From Hyphomicrobiales bacterium (GTDB lineage: Bacteria; Pseudomonadota; Alphaproteobacteria; Rhizobiales; Beijerinckiaceae): a stretch of 28,858 nucleotides of DNA. Where the stretch lies: the NCBI GenBank assembly GCA_015655535.1, contig JAATEW010000285.1, forward strand, positions 1-28,858. The letters run 5' to 3'. Shown piece by piece: positions 18,508 to 24,991 of this stretch. Each line of letters opens with the position of its first letter. Positions within the stretch are counted from its first letter, which is position 1. The notes below the pieces were generated by a model. It worked only from the letters and a program-made list of their open reading frames with translations. It had not been told where the DNA came from and ran no database searches. The translations under genes and the position numbers were made by a program.

Positions 18508-18747
18508 TTAATCGCTGAAGTTGCCGGGGCCTTCCGGATGGAACGGGTTGGCGCCGAGACCGAGACGGCCGCGCGAGCCGGAACGATCGTAACGGGCGAT
18601 GTCGCTCACCGCGCCATTCTGACCCTGGGCCTGATACATGGCCTGGAACTCATTGGCCGGAATCTGAGAGACGGGAGTGGCCGAAGCTGCGCCCATCGAA
18701 GCGATCACAGTCAAACCGGCAAAAGCCAAAGTGCGAATCGTGTTCAT
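18508..18747 (-). CDS. Small secreted protein, tail type YDRSG/FHPEGPGN (unit 2)
   Basis: 79 residues from ATG 18747, set by AGGAGGG 8 nt upstream; another in-frame start 6 nt earlier overlaps that site's spacing. The signal peptide is identical to unit 1 over its first 23 residues. The mature part (TPVSQIPANEFQAMYQAQGQ) and tail (ARYDRSGSRGRLGLGAN, PFHPEGPGNFSD) differ from unit 1 by scattered substitutions, in keeping with selection on a working protein after duplication rather than decay. The leader is also conserved with unit 1, including GAATGCCTC and a CCUC block complementary to the ribosome site. Secreted, Cys-free, function unknown. Confidence 0.85.
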   Translation of the reverse strand: MNTIRTLAFAGLTVIASMGAASATPVSQIPANEFQAMYQAQGQNGAVSDIARYDRSGSRGRLGLGANPFHPEGPGNFSD

Positions 18748-18880
18748 TGTCATACCCTCCTTTGAGGCATTCCATTGGAATGAAGATCAGCCTTCCACCC
18801 CAGGGCCGGCCAATTGCGCCTGCCTTGCACTAAAGACGCGTGAGCGGGGGGCTTTGTTTCACGCTTTTTATGAATTTCCG

Positions 18881-18896
18881 TTCAAGAAACTGTGAG
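18881..18896 (-). promoter_or_regulatory. Conserved upstream element, unit 2
   Basis: TTCAAGAAACTGTGAG, the unit-2 copy of the shared 16-mer, 134 nt before the start codon. Directly upstream (18905-18918) is a perfect 14-bp palindrome, TCACGCCGGCGTGA, absent from unit 1. Confidence 0.55.
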
Positions 18897-18926
18897 TCCT
18901 TCGCTCACGCCGGCGTGATCTATTAT

Positions 18927-18963
18927 CATATGCCAGTAAATATATAGGCATATGCCTATATAT
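18927..18963. promoter_or_regulatory. Perfect 24-bp GGCATATGCC palindrome plus an inverted half-site, unit 2 promoter
   Basis: 18940-18963 is a perfect 24-bp palindrome centred on GGCATATGCC with ATATATA flanks. A further inverted half-site CATATGCC lies at 18927-18934. The centre is about 204 nt before the unit-2 start; the unit-1 site is about 201 nt before its start. This spacing match argues that the site is functional, or that it was duplicated together with the gene. Confidence 0.6.
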
Positions 18964-18992
18964 AATTCGGAATTATGAGTTATGCGGAGGCC

Positions 18993-19030
18993 AAAATAAA
19001 AGCGCGGCGAAAACGCCGCGCTTTTATTTT
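18993..19030. terminator. Strong 17-bp hairpin terminator beyond the unit fragment
   Basis: A perfect 17-bp stem (18993-19009 with 19014-19030), loop AAAA. It starts and ends with AAAATAAAA/TTTTATTTT, so it should work in both directions. It lies 24 nt beyond the stop of the truncated unit and marks that unit's original 3' end. Confidence 0.9.
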
Positions 19031-19054
19031 TGGGTCTGTTGGTTCAGTCTATTC

Positions 19055-19252
19055 TTACTCGACGCCGCAGGTCTGGATCCGGAAGGGCAGAACGCCGCGA
19101 TAGCAAGAGGGACTGTTGGAGGCCGTATCGGACATGCCGTTGTTTCCGAGAAACGCGGCTTCCTGGCCCTGGTAGTGGTAGTGGCTCTGCGCCGGATTGA
19201 AGGTTGGACCCAGCTGATGCCTTGGATGTTGGCTTTGCGAGGTACGTTGGCA
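19055..19252 (-). pseudogene. 3' fragment of a small secreted protein, tail type SCYRG/QTCGVE
   Basis: Its last 20 or so codons (PSCYRGVLPFRIQTCGVE) match the intact unit 4 at 19882. About 55 bases around the stop (19054-19108 against 19881-19935) differ at a single base. Similarity starts at about 19198; upstream there is no signal peptide. The only in-frame ATG (19297) lies on the far side of the terminator hairpin of unit 3 (19253-19285), so that frame simply reads through terminator DNA. The likely history is a deletion that removed the promoter and 5' half and left the 3' half with its own terminator. A functional, signal-less product is possible but unlikely. Confidence 0.75.
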
Positions 19253-19285
19253 AAGCAGAGCGCGGCGAAGGGCCGGGCTCTGCTT
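19253..19285 (-). terminator. Terminator of small secreted protein unit 3
   Basis: AAGCAGAGC (19253-19261) pairs perfectly with GCTCTGCTT (19277-19285). The loop contains GCGGCGAAGGGCC, a decayed relative of the GCGCGGC stems of the other units. It lies 24 nt after the unit-3 stop, the same spacing as for unit 1. No long T-run is visible. Confidence 0.65.
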
Positions 19286-19309
19286 ACGCCGTTTCATTTT
19301 CCGGCGAAT

Positions 19310-19546
19310 TTAGTCCTCGGGGTTGCCGGGTCCTTCCGGATGAAAGGGGCTGGCGCCAAGTTCGAGGCGGCCGCGCGTGCCGGAGCGGTCGTAGCGGTAG
19401 GCGTCGCTCGCGAAAGCGATCTGGAGCGGGGCCTGACGGAGGCCGTAAAACGGGTTGGCCTGAACGGGGAAGCCCTGGGCGGCGGCCGCGCCGGCCGAAG
19501 CGATTATGGTCAAGCCGGCGAATGCCAATGTGCGAATAAATGCCAT
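19310..19546 (-). CDS. Small secreted protein, tail type YDRSG/FHPEGPGN (unit 3)
   Basis: 78 residues from ATG 19546, with AGGAGG 7 nt upstream. Signal peptide MAFIRTLAFAGLTIIASAGA then AAA, cleaved before QGFP. The middle segment is unrelated in detail to units 1 and 2 (VQANPFYGLRQAPLQIAFA), but the tail is conserved: YRYDRSGTRGRLELGASPF, then HPEGPGNPED. So the signal peptide and tail are constrained while the middle is free to vary. No Cys. The unit has its own conserved upstream element (19678) and terminator. Function unknown; exported. Confidence 0.83.
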   Translation of the reverse strand: MAFIRTLAFAGLTIIASAGAAAAQGFPVQANPFYGLRQAPLQIAFASDAYRYDRSGTRGRLELGASPFHPEGPGNPED

Positions 19547-19677
19547 AGCGAAACCTCCTAGGCATTCAAGCGCGATGAAGCTCATTGCATCATCTTGCGC
19601 TTGGGGACGGCGGACTGCGCCGTCCTGCCATGACGCATGACATGGGCGGCACGTCGCATGCGGCGAGGGCTTTCGTG

Positions 19678-19693
19678 TTCAAGAAACGGTGAG
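19678..19693 (-). promoter_or_regulatory. Conserved upstream element, unit 3
   Basis: TTCAAGAAACGGTGAG, 132 nt before the unit-3 start, matching the element of the other units. The gap 19547-19835 otherwise holds an inverted pair TCATAC-AAAG-GTATGA (about 19731-19746) and ATCCT...AGGAT, in about the place where units 1 and 2 have GGCATATG sites. No other gene is seen. Confidence 0.5.
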
Positions 19694-19835
19694 CGCGAAT
19701 TGCATTCACTCTTATTGTTTGTCGGCTCTCATACAAAGGTATGATTCATCCGATCCTTATGAATAGGATTCTCTCGAATTCTGTCTTGCCGGCTTTCAAG
19801 CGCGGACGGCGCATTTTGACGTGCTCAAAAATAAA

Positions 19836-19855
19836 GCGCGGCATCACTGCCGCGC
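19836..19855 (-). terminator. Terminator of small secreted protein unit 4
   Basis: GCGCGGCA-TCAC-TGCCGCGC, an 8-bp stem with the same core as the other unit terminators. On the minus strand it is followed by TTTATTTTTG. It lies 26 nt after the unit-4 stop. Confidence 0.82.
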
Positions 19856-19881
19856 CTTAATTGGGTCCGTCGTTTCAGACC

Positions 19882-20118
19882 TTACTCGACGCCGCAGGTC
19901 TGGATCCGGAAGGGCAGGACGCCGCGATAGCAAGACTGGCTGTTGGCGGTGCTGTCGTCGGACATGGCGTTGCTTCCGGGCAAAGCGGCCTGCTGGTTCT
20001 GGTAGTAGCCCTCATATTGATTGGGCTGAACCTGAGAGGTATGCGAAGAAGCGAAAGCGGCCCCGGCCGAAGCGATCAAGGTCAAACCGGCAAAAGCGAA
20101 AGTGCGAATATTGGTCAT
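19882..20118 (-). CDS. Small secreted protein, tail type SCYRG/QTCGVE (unit 4)
   Basis: 78 residues from ATG 20118 (GGAG upstream at normal spacing; another in-frame ATG lies 15 nt earlier). The signal peptide MTNIRTFAFAGLTLIASAGA is clearly related to those of units 1-3, cleaved near AFA-SSHTS. The mature chain differs: a Gln/Tyr-rich stretch (QPNQYEGYYQNQQAALPG), then SNAMSDDSTANSQSCYRGVL and PFRIQTCGVE. It carries exactly two Cys, which could form a disulfide after export. The conserved element at 20237 and its own terminator show it belongs to the same array. Family unknown to me; the tail may be a second functional class of the system. Confidence 0.83.
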   Translation of the reverse strand: MTNIRTFAFAGLTLIASAGAAFASSHTSQVQPNQYEGYYQNQQAALPGSNAMSDDSTANSQSCYRGVLPFRIQTCGVE

Positions 20119-20236
20119 GTCATCTCCATGCAAAAGTTTCTACATCGAGTCTATGTCTCGATGTCGGCAGACGTTGCTGCCTGTTGCTGACACGCGGGAG
20201 ATAGGGGCATGTGCCTGCGACGCACATCGTCTTTCA

Positions 20237-20252
20237 TTCAAGAAAGAGTGAG
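20237..20252 (-). promoter_or_regulatory. Conserved upstream element, unit 4
   Basis: TTCAAGAAAGAGTGAG, 119 nt before the unit-4 start. It is the most diverged of the four copies, but TTCAAGAAA and GTGAG are intact. Further upstream at 20283-20297 is an inverted repeat CGCTGT-AAC-ACAGCG. The gap 20119-20470 also holds the pepF promoter region, in which nothing else was recognised. Confidence 0.5.
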
Positions 20253-20470
20253 ATGGCCAACATGTCGCACGCGTATGTTTCACGCTGTAACACAGCGATG
20301 GGTTTTAGGTCGATGTGTAGCGAATTGATCGTCGGATACGATCATGACGATTGACGACAGCGAATGCTTTTCGGACTTGCATGATAGGAATGGTTGATCG
20401 ACGGATCATCAATCCTTATGAATTGAGTCCAACGCCGTTCCTGGCAACCCTCGAAGCCCGTGGTTTTGCG

Positions 20471-22327
20471 ATGACCCTTTCCCATTCTTGCTCCAACTTT
20501 AAACTTTCATACGCAGCGCCGGAAGCCGCGCGCGGCGCCGGAGACAATGCGCTCGGCAGTCTTCCGGAGTGGAATCTCGCGGATCTCTACCCCGCGATGG
20601 ATGATCCTGCTTTTGCGCATGACCTCCAAAAAGCCGCCGCCGATTGCAGGGCCTTTGCGGAAAAATATCGCGGCAAACTCGACATATTGGCGGTCGAGAA
20701 CGGTGGCGCGGGCTTGGCTGACGCCGTCAAAGCCTATGAGGCGCTTGAGGAGCTTCTAGGCCGGATCGGGTCTTACGCGGGTTTGATCTATGCGGGCGAC
20801 ACGACGGACCCGGTGCGCGCGAAATTCTACGGCGATGCGCAGGAAAAGCTCACCGACGCCTCATCCGATCTTCTCTTCTTCCAGCTTGAACTCAATCGCC
20901 TCGACGATGCGCTGCTCGACAAAGCGGCTTCGGGTCCGCTCAGCCATTACCGGCCATGGGTCGAGGATATCCGTAAGGAAAAGCCCTATGAACTCGACGA
21001 TAAAACCGAGCAATTGTTCCACGAAAAGTCCCAGACCGGGCGCAGCGCCTGGAACAGGCTCTTCGACGAGACGATCGCCTCGTTGCGCTTTCACGCCCAG
21101 GGCCAAGAGCTGACGCTCGAACCCGTCTTGAACCTGATGCATGATGAAAAGGAGGAGATTCGCAAGGAGGGCGCCGATGCCCTGGCAAAGACGCTCAAGG
21201 AAAATCTACGGACCTTCGCGCTCATCACCAATACGCTCGCCAAGGATAAGGAAATTTCCGATCGCTGGCGCGGTTTCAAGGATGTCGCGGATTCGCGCCA
21301 TCTTTCGAACAGGGTCGAGCGCGAAGTGGTGGATGCGCTCGTCGCCGCCGTGCATGCGGCCTATCCGCGTCTGTCGCATCGCTATTATAAGTTGAAAGCC
21401 AAATGGTTCGGTCGCGAGACCTTGAACCATTGGGACCGTAACGCGCCTTTGCCGAACGTCCCGTCGAAGATCTATCCCTGGATGGATGCGCGCGACACTG
21501 TACTCTCGGCCTATGATGCCTTCTCGCCGCGGATGGCGGGCATTGCCAAGCGCTTTTTCGACGAGCGCTGGATCGATGCGCCGGTGCGCCCCGGCAAGTC
21601 GCCCGGCGCCTTCGCGCATCCGACTGTGCCCTCCGCGCATCCCTATGTGCTGTTAAATTATATGGGCAAGCCGCGCGACGTCATGACGCTCGCGCATGAG
21701 CTGGGTCATGGCGTGCATCAGGTCCTGGCTGGGCCCAACGGCGCGCTGATGGCGCCGACGCCTTTGACGCTTGCCGAAACGGCTTCCGTCTTCGGCGAGA
21801 TGTTGACCTTCCGCGCTTTACTTGCCAAGACCGACAGCGTCTCCCAGCGCCGCGCCATGCTCGCGGCCAAAGTCGAAGACATGATCAATACTGTGGTGCG
21901 GCAGATCGCCTTTTATACGTTCGAGCGCAAGGTCCATACCGAGCGTCGCAGCGGCGAATTGACGGCGGACAAGATCTGCGACCTCTGGATGAGCGTGCAG
22001 GCCGAAAGCCTCGGGCCGTCGATCAAGCTCGGCGACGGCTATGAAAGCTCTTGGGCCTATATCCCGCATTTCGTCCATTCGCCCTTCTATGTCTATGCCT
22101 ATGCCTTCGGCGATTGCCTGGTGAATTCGCTTTACGGCGTTTATGAGAATGCGCGTGACGGCTTCGCCGAGCGTTATCTCGCCATGCTGTCGGCCGGCGG
22201 CACCAAGCATCATTCGGAGCTGCTGGCACCCTTCGGGCTCGACGCGCGAGATCCGGCCTTCTGGCAGATCGGCCTCACCATGATCGAGGGGATGATCGTG
22301 GAGCTGGAAAGTTTGGAGGGAAAGTAG
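20471..22327 (+). CDS. pepF: M3 family oligoendopeptidase F
   Basis: 618 residues from ATG 20471. An in-frame TTG at 20351 would add 40 residues without family-like sequence, so the shorter start is preferred, although its ribosome site is weak. The N-terminal segment (LPEWNLADLYPAMDD) and helical region are typical of PepF. The zinc site is HELGHGVHQ near residues 408-416, with the third-ligand region ETASVFGE about 25 residues later. The C-terminal substrate segment (GYESSWAYIPHFVHSPFYVY) is present. PepF is a cytoplasmic metallopeptidase that cuts peptides of roughly 7-17 residues. The gene is intact, but its last 160 or so bases recur as a degenerate copy at 23789-23953, so its 3' end has been involved in a recombination. 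Confidence 0.94.
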   Translation: MTLSHSCSNFKLSYAAPEAARGAGDNALGSLPEWNLADLYPAMDDPAFAHDLQKAAADCRAFAEKYRGKLDILAVENGGAGLADAVKAYEALEELLGRIGSYAGLIYAGDTTDPVRAKFYGDAQEKLTDASSDLLFFQLELNRLDDALLDKAASGPLSHYRPWVEDIRKEKPYELDDKTEQLFHEKSQTGRSAWNRLFDETIASLRFHAQGQELTLEPVLNLMHDEKEEIRKEGADALAKTLKENLRTFALITNTLAKDKEISDRWRGFKDVADSRHLSNRVEREVVDALVAAVHAAYPRLSHRYYKLKAKWFGRETLNHWDRNAPLPNVPSKIYPWMDARDTVLSAYDAFSPRMAGIAKRFFDERWIDAPVRPGKSPGAFAHPTVPSAHPYVLLNYMGKPRDVMTLAHELGHGVHQVLAGPNGALMAPTPLTLAETASVFGEMLTFRALLAKTDSVSQRRAMLAAKVEDMINTVVRQIAFYTFERKVHTERRSGELTADKICDLWMSVQAESLGPSIKLGDGYESSWAYIPHFVHSPFYVYAYAFGDCLVNSLYGVYENARDGFAERYLAMLSAGGTKHHSELLAPFGLDARDPAFWQIGLTMIEGMIVELESLEGK

Positions 22328-22391
22328 CTTGGCTGCACGAATCTACCTTGCAAGTGCGCCTTCTAGCTTGAGGAGGCTAGAATCTACGCCC

Positions 22392-23127
22392 TTAGGAAGA
22401 CGCACCCTGCTTCTTTCGCCATTTGTCGAGGATGTAATCCGCATGCATCCACTCGGTCGTATCGTGGCTTTGGACGATGGATTCGAGGACAGGGACCGCA
22501 CGCTCGCTGGCAATGTCCAAGCAGCTCGATGCTGCCATGTGACGGGTGACGAGATTGGAGTGCTCAAGCAAGGGCAGCAAAGCGGTCAGAGCGTGCCGCA
22601 GTTCAAGCTCATGCGCGATTTCCCCGATCTCGCCCATAAGGCGGATTATACGTTTCAGTATCGGCAAGCCCATTCTCGTTTGACATAAACCGGGTAGCGT
22701 AGAGTCTTATTGAGGCGTCTTCGAATCGCTGCACCAGTTCAGCGATCAACATGTCGGACAGAGTCGGCCGTTTCGGCGGCCTCTTTTGGGCTCTTCGAAC
22801 GAGCGCGACGACCGCGGCGGTTGACAGGTGCTCGAAGACCGCGCCGTAGACGGCATGGGACCATTCGGGATCGATCGGATAGAATTGACCCGCCGCCCAA
22901 TAGCGTACGTCTTCATTGGGATGATCATAGAGGGGACGAAGATCGGAAATCGGCTTTCTCGCTCGGAGCTCTTCAGAGATGAGCCGCATTTCGCCAGCGA
23001 TCACCTGGGCTTCTAGGCTCCGAGGGGACATTTTTATCGGAAGATTGAACGCGCTCCCAAGCCGGCTTGCGCCATCGATGAAATGGGCGATGAGATCATC
23101 TGTATTCATTTGCGAATAATCGGTCAT
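22392..23127 (-). pseudogene. Frameshifted tandem DUF2019 gene (likely immunity protein remnant)
   Basis: Two overlapping frames join into one sensible protein. The first, from ATG 23127 (GGAG upstream), has a DUF2019-like helical repeat (DLIAHFIDGASRLGSAF, LYDHPNEDVRYWAAGQFY) and starts a second (AELVQRFEDASIRLYATRF), then turns to nonsense after SNENGL. The second frame picks up at LPILKRIIRLMGEIGEIA and runs through LLPLLEHSNLVTRHMAASS to WMHADYILDKWRKKQ, stopping at 22392. The break is at about 22660-22672. A shift of one base restores about 240 residues holding two DUF2019 domains. DUF2019 proteins often follow toxin-like genes and may be immunity factors, which fits the remnant upstream. 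Translational coupling of two ORFs is the alternative, but it would split a domain. Confidence 0.7.
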
Positions 23128-23178
23128 TTAAGAACTCCGAATTGGCGCAACTTATCCAGGCCGACTCGCTTTTGCCCT

Positions 23179-23683
23179 TCACGGCCACCGCCGATTTCCA
23201 GCCTCTTCAGCCGGAACCGGAGCTTTTGGATCTTTCGGTACTGTATCAAACCAGCCGGGATTCGGCGGCGTACCTGTCCGCGGATGTTTCTTGTTCCACC
23301 CCTCGGCAGCTTTAAGCAGCCCGCTCCATTGCAGCCATGCTAACGCTCATCGTATCGATCCTCCCGCTCGTTATCGAACGGTGGCAGATCGGGAAATTGA
23401 AGGAAGATCGGTACCAAGCACGCATGCGTAACGTCACCCTTATTGAGGGCGCGTGCGACGGCTCGCAGCCCTTCGATCTTGCCGGTCAAATCGATAGGGC
23501 ATCGATAATGAGCGGCAAGAGCGCATTGAGCGTTTTCGCGTCTCGCGGCGCCCAAACCTCGTCGCCGTATTCGTCGAGTGTCCGTTTCATCAGGCGGACA
23601 TTCCCAACCTTGGGACCGAGTTCGTCGCATGAGACACAACCGGGATCGTGCGGAGGGGATAATTTGAATTTCGCGGTCGGCAT
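23179..23683 (-). pseudogene. Decayed ORF with polymorphic-toxin-like C-terminal tail, two frameshifts
   Basis: Three frames read in succession make a coherent protein: frame 1 from ATG 23683 (MPTAKFKLSPPHDPGCVSCD, LMKRTLDEYGDEVWAPRDAK), frame 2 from about 23490 (PIDLTGKIEGLRAVARALN, FLQFPDLPPFD), and frame 3 from about 23349 (ALAWLQWSGLLKAAEGWNKK, then HPRTGTPPNPGWF), stopping at 23179. The breaks fall near 23485-23500 and 23345-23355. HPRTGTPPNPGWF resembles, from memory, tails found in Hyphomicrobiales proteins of toxin/effector type. The stop lies 51 nt before the DUF2019 start, as in toxin-immunity pairs. No catalytic domain is recognisable, so calling it a toxin is inference. Sequencing error is an alternative for each frameshift, but three in one short region makes decay more likely. 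Confidence 0.6.
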
Positions 23684-23788
23684 GCTCCGCCCTTGCGGTT
23701 TGGAACATACAGTGAATATTTGTGGTCGCTAAGAGTGGGACTGCCTATGCGGTAATTCAATTCCACATCGTGCAGGCCGTGCTGACGT

Positions 23789-23953
23789 CGGAATTCGGAA
23801 AGCTATCTCGCCATGCTGTGACTGACAGCATCAAGCATCATTCCGAATGGCTGACGGCCTTCGGGCTCGATTGCGCGATCCGGCTTCTGGCAGATCGGCC
23901 TCACCATGATCGACGGAATTATTATCGAATTAGCGAGCCTTGAAGAAAAGTGA
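23789..23953 (+). pseudogene. Degenerate second copy of the pepF 3' end
   Basis: This stretch aligns with 22160-22327 at the end of pepF. A 30-base block is identical (23884-23913 against 22258-22287), and the encoded residues correspond: KHHSEWLTAFGLD against KHHSELLAPFGLD, and FWQIGLTMIDGIIIELASLE against the intact end. The copy has lost 1 nt near 23820 and 2 nt near 23870, so it cannot be read as one frame. It ends in a stop at the position homologous to that of pepF. It could be the original pepF 3' end displaced by an insertion, or the leftover of a second pepF gene. Confidence 0.8.
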
Positions 23954-24077
23954 TCCTAAAAGCGGCTTGATGAAGCACGGCTAAGTTCTACCTTTTTTTC
24001 TGTCCGCAACGCCGCACTCGCGGTCATCCGGCGCGATAGCCAGATGCGCGATTGACCGAAACTGAAAGGACATTCGC

Positions 24078-24323
24078 ATGATTGTTAAACTTTTGCGTTC
24101 TTCGATCATTGTGGTTGCCATTGGCGCCGCTTCCGTCGCCCTCGCGGCCGGGATTGAGGGTTTGAAATATCAAAAAGAGATGAGCGCCAAACTCAAGAGC
24201 GGCAAAATGCTCAACTTCTCGGTTGGAGAAATGGGCGGCCACACGATGGCGATCGTGCCAATGGAAGATTTGAACGATCTCTACGAACGGGCCGAGGGCC
24301 ATAGCATGTCGACATATAATTGA
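24078..24323 (+). CDS. Small exported protein of unknown function
   Basis: 81 residues from ATG 24078, with AAAGGA 8 nt upstream. Signal peptide: basic start, SSIIVVAIGAASVALA core, cleavage near ALA-AGIEG. The mature 58 residues (GLKYQKEMSAKLKSGKMLNF, then SVGEMGGHTMAIVPMEDLND) are mixed helical with several Met and His and no Cys. It is not similar by eye to the small-protein array upstream. I do not recognise a family. It lies just beyond the pepF fragment, in a region of small unknown genes. Confidence 0.65.
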   Translation: MIVKLLRSSIIVVAIGAASVALAAGIEGLKYQKEMSAKLKSGKMLNFSVGEMGGHTMAIVPMEDLNDLYERAEGHSMSTYN

Positions 24324-24538
24324 CGTCGATCGTCTGGATTGGGGCCGATCGCGCGAAACTGCGGGTGTTTCGAGCGAAGCATTTGCATCTTTGCCGATAG
24401 GCCCTGATCCAGGCGGCGAATGCATCTTCGGCCGTTTCACCGGCGGCAATGCCGCAGTGCGCCTCGACGATTGAGGCTCGGCGAGAACCCTATCAAGACA
24501 ATTCGACGCAACAATTTCTCGTTTTGGAAGGATATTAT

Positions 24539-24557
24539 CTCCGGCCAACACCGGAGG
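24539..24557 (+). promoter_or_regulatory. Hairpin that covers the ribosome site of the gene at 24562
   Basis: CTCCGG-CCAACA-CCGGAG (24539-24556), a perfect 6-bp stem, contains the Shine-Dalgarno GGAGG (24553-24557), 4 nt before ATG 24562. Folding would hide the site. Whether this is regulation or chance cannot be told from one copy. Confidence 0.45.
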
Positions 24558-24561
24558 TTCG

Positions 24562-24825
24562 ATGGCTGACGATAATAATGGTAACGCCGACGTGCTCAAG
24601 GGTCTGCTTGCGCAAGTGATGGCGCTGGACGAAATCGTTTGCCTGCTCCTTGCGGAACATGTGCAGCGTACCGCCGACCCAATGGATAGCCTGCGTATGC
24701 TTTCTGACCGGCTGACCCGCAAGCTTGCCGATGCCGCCGGCGCGTCCATCGACGAGCGTCTACTTGTCGACATTCAGCGCGAGTTCGACCGGATCATCGC
24801 GACAGCGCGGGATATATTGGGCTAG
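24562..24825 (+). CDS. Small cytoplasmic helical protein, unknown
   Basis: 87 residues from ATG 24562, set by GGAGG. No signal peptide. It is mostly helical: VLKGLLAQVMALDEIVCLLL and SLRMLSDRLTRKLADAAG, then VDIQREFDRIIATARDILG, with heptad-like spacing of Leu/Ile that fits a small helical bundle or dimer. No catalytic motif is visible and the family is not recognised. Codon use looks like that of the neighbouring real genes, and the frame is closed cleanly by TAG 24823-24825. It is separated by 166 nt from the ABC1 kinase gene, in the same direction. Confidence 0.65.
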   Translation: MADDNNGNADVLKGLLAQVMALDEIVCLLLAEHVQRTADPMDSLRMLSDRLTRKLADAAGASIDERLLVDIQREFDRIIATARDILG

Positions 24826-24991
24826 CGGCAATGACCCGAAGCCAGGGTCACGCCCGCGAATTTACGGTCCGTGTCACTTTTAGGAAATTTTGTGCGAGCT
24901 TTGCAGGGCAATCAGTCGCTCCGTATAACGAATGTCGCTATAAGCGAACCCACGAGGGATTTGAGGATTATATGAGCCCTCAAATGTTGCT

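Noticed and set aside
17918..19855. Regularly spaced GC hairpins suggesting a CRISPR or integron-type array
   Set aside because: There are too few repeats, spacing is gene-sized, and each hairpin lies 24-27 nt after a stop codon, so they are terminators. No integrase or cas gene is present.
17971..20204. Plus-strand frames through the small-protein array, some with repeated tails
   Set aside because: They repeat only because the minus-strand genes are duplicated. Ribosome sites, signal peptides and terminators all point to the minus strand.
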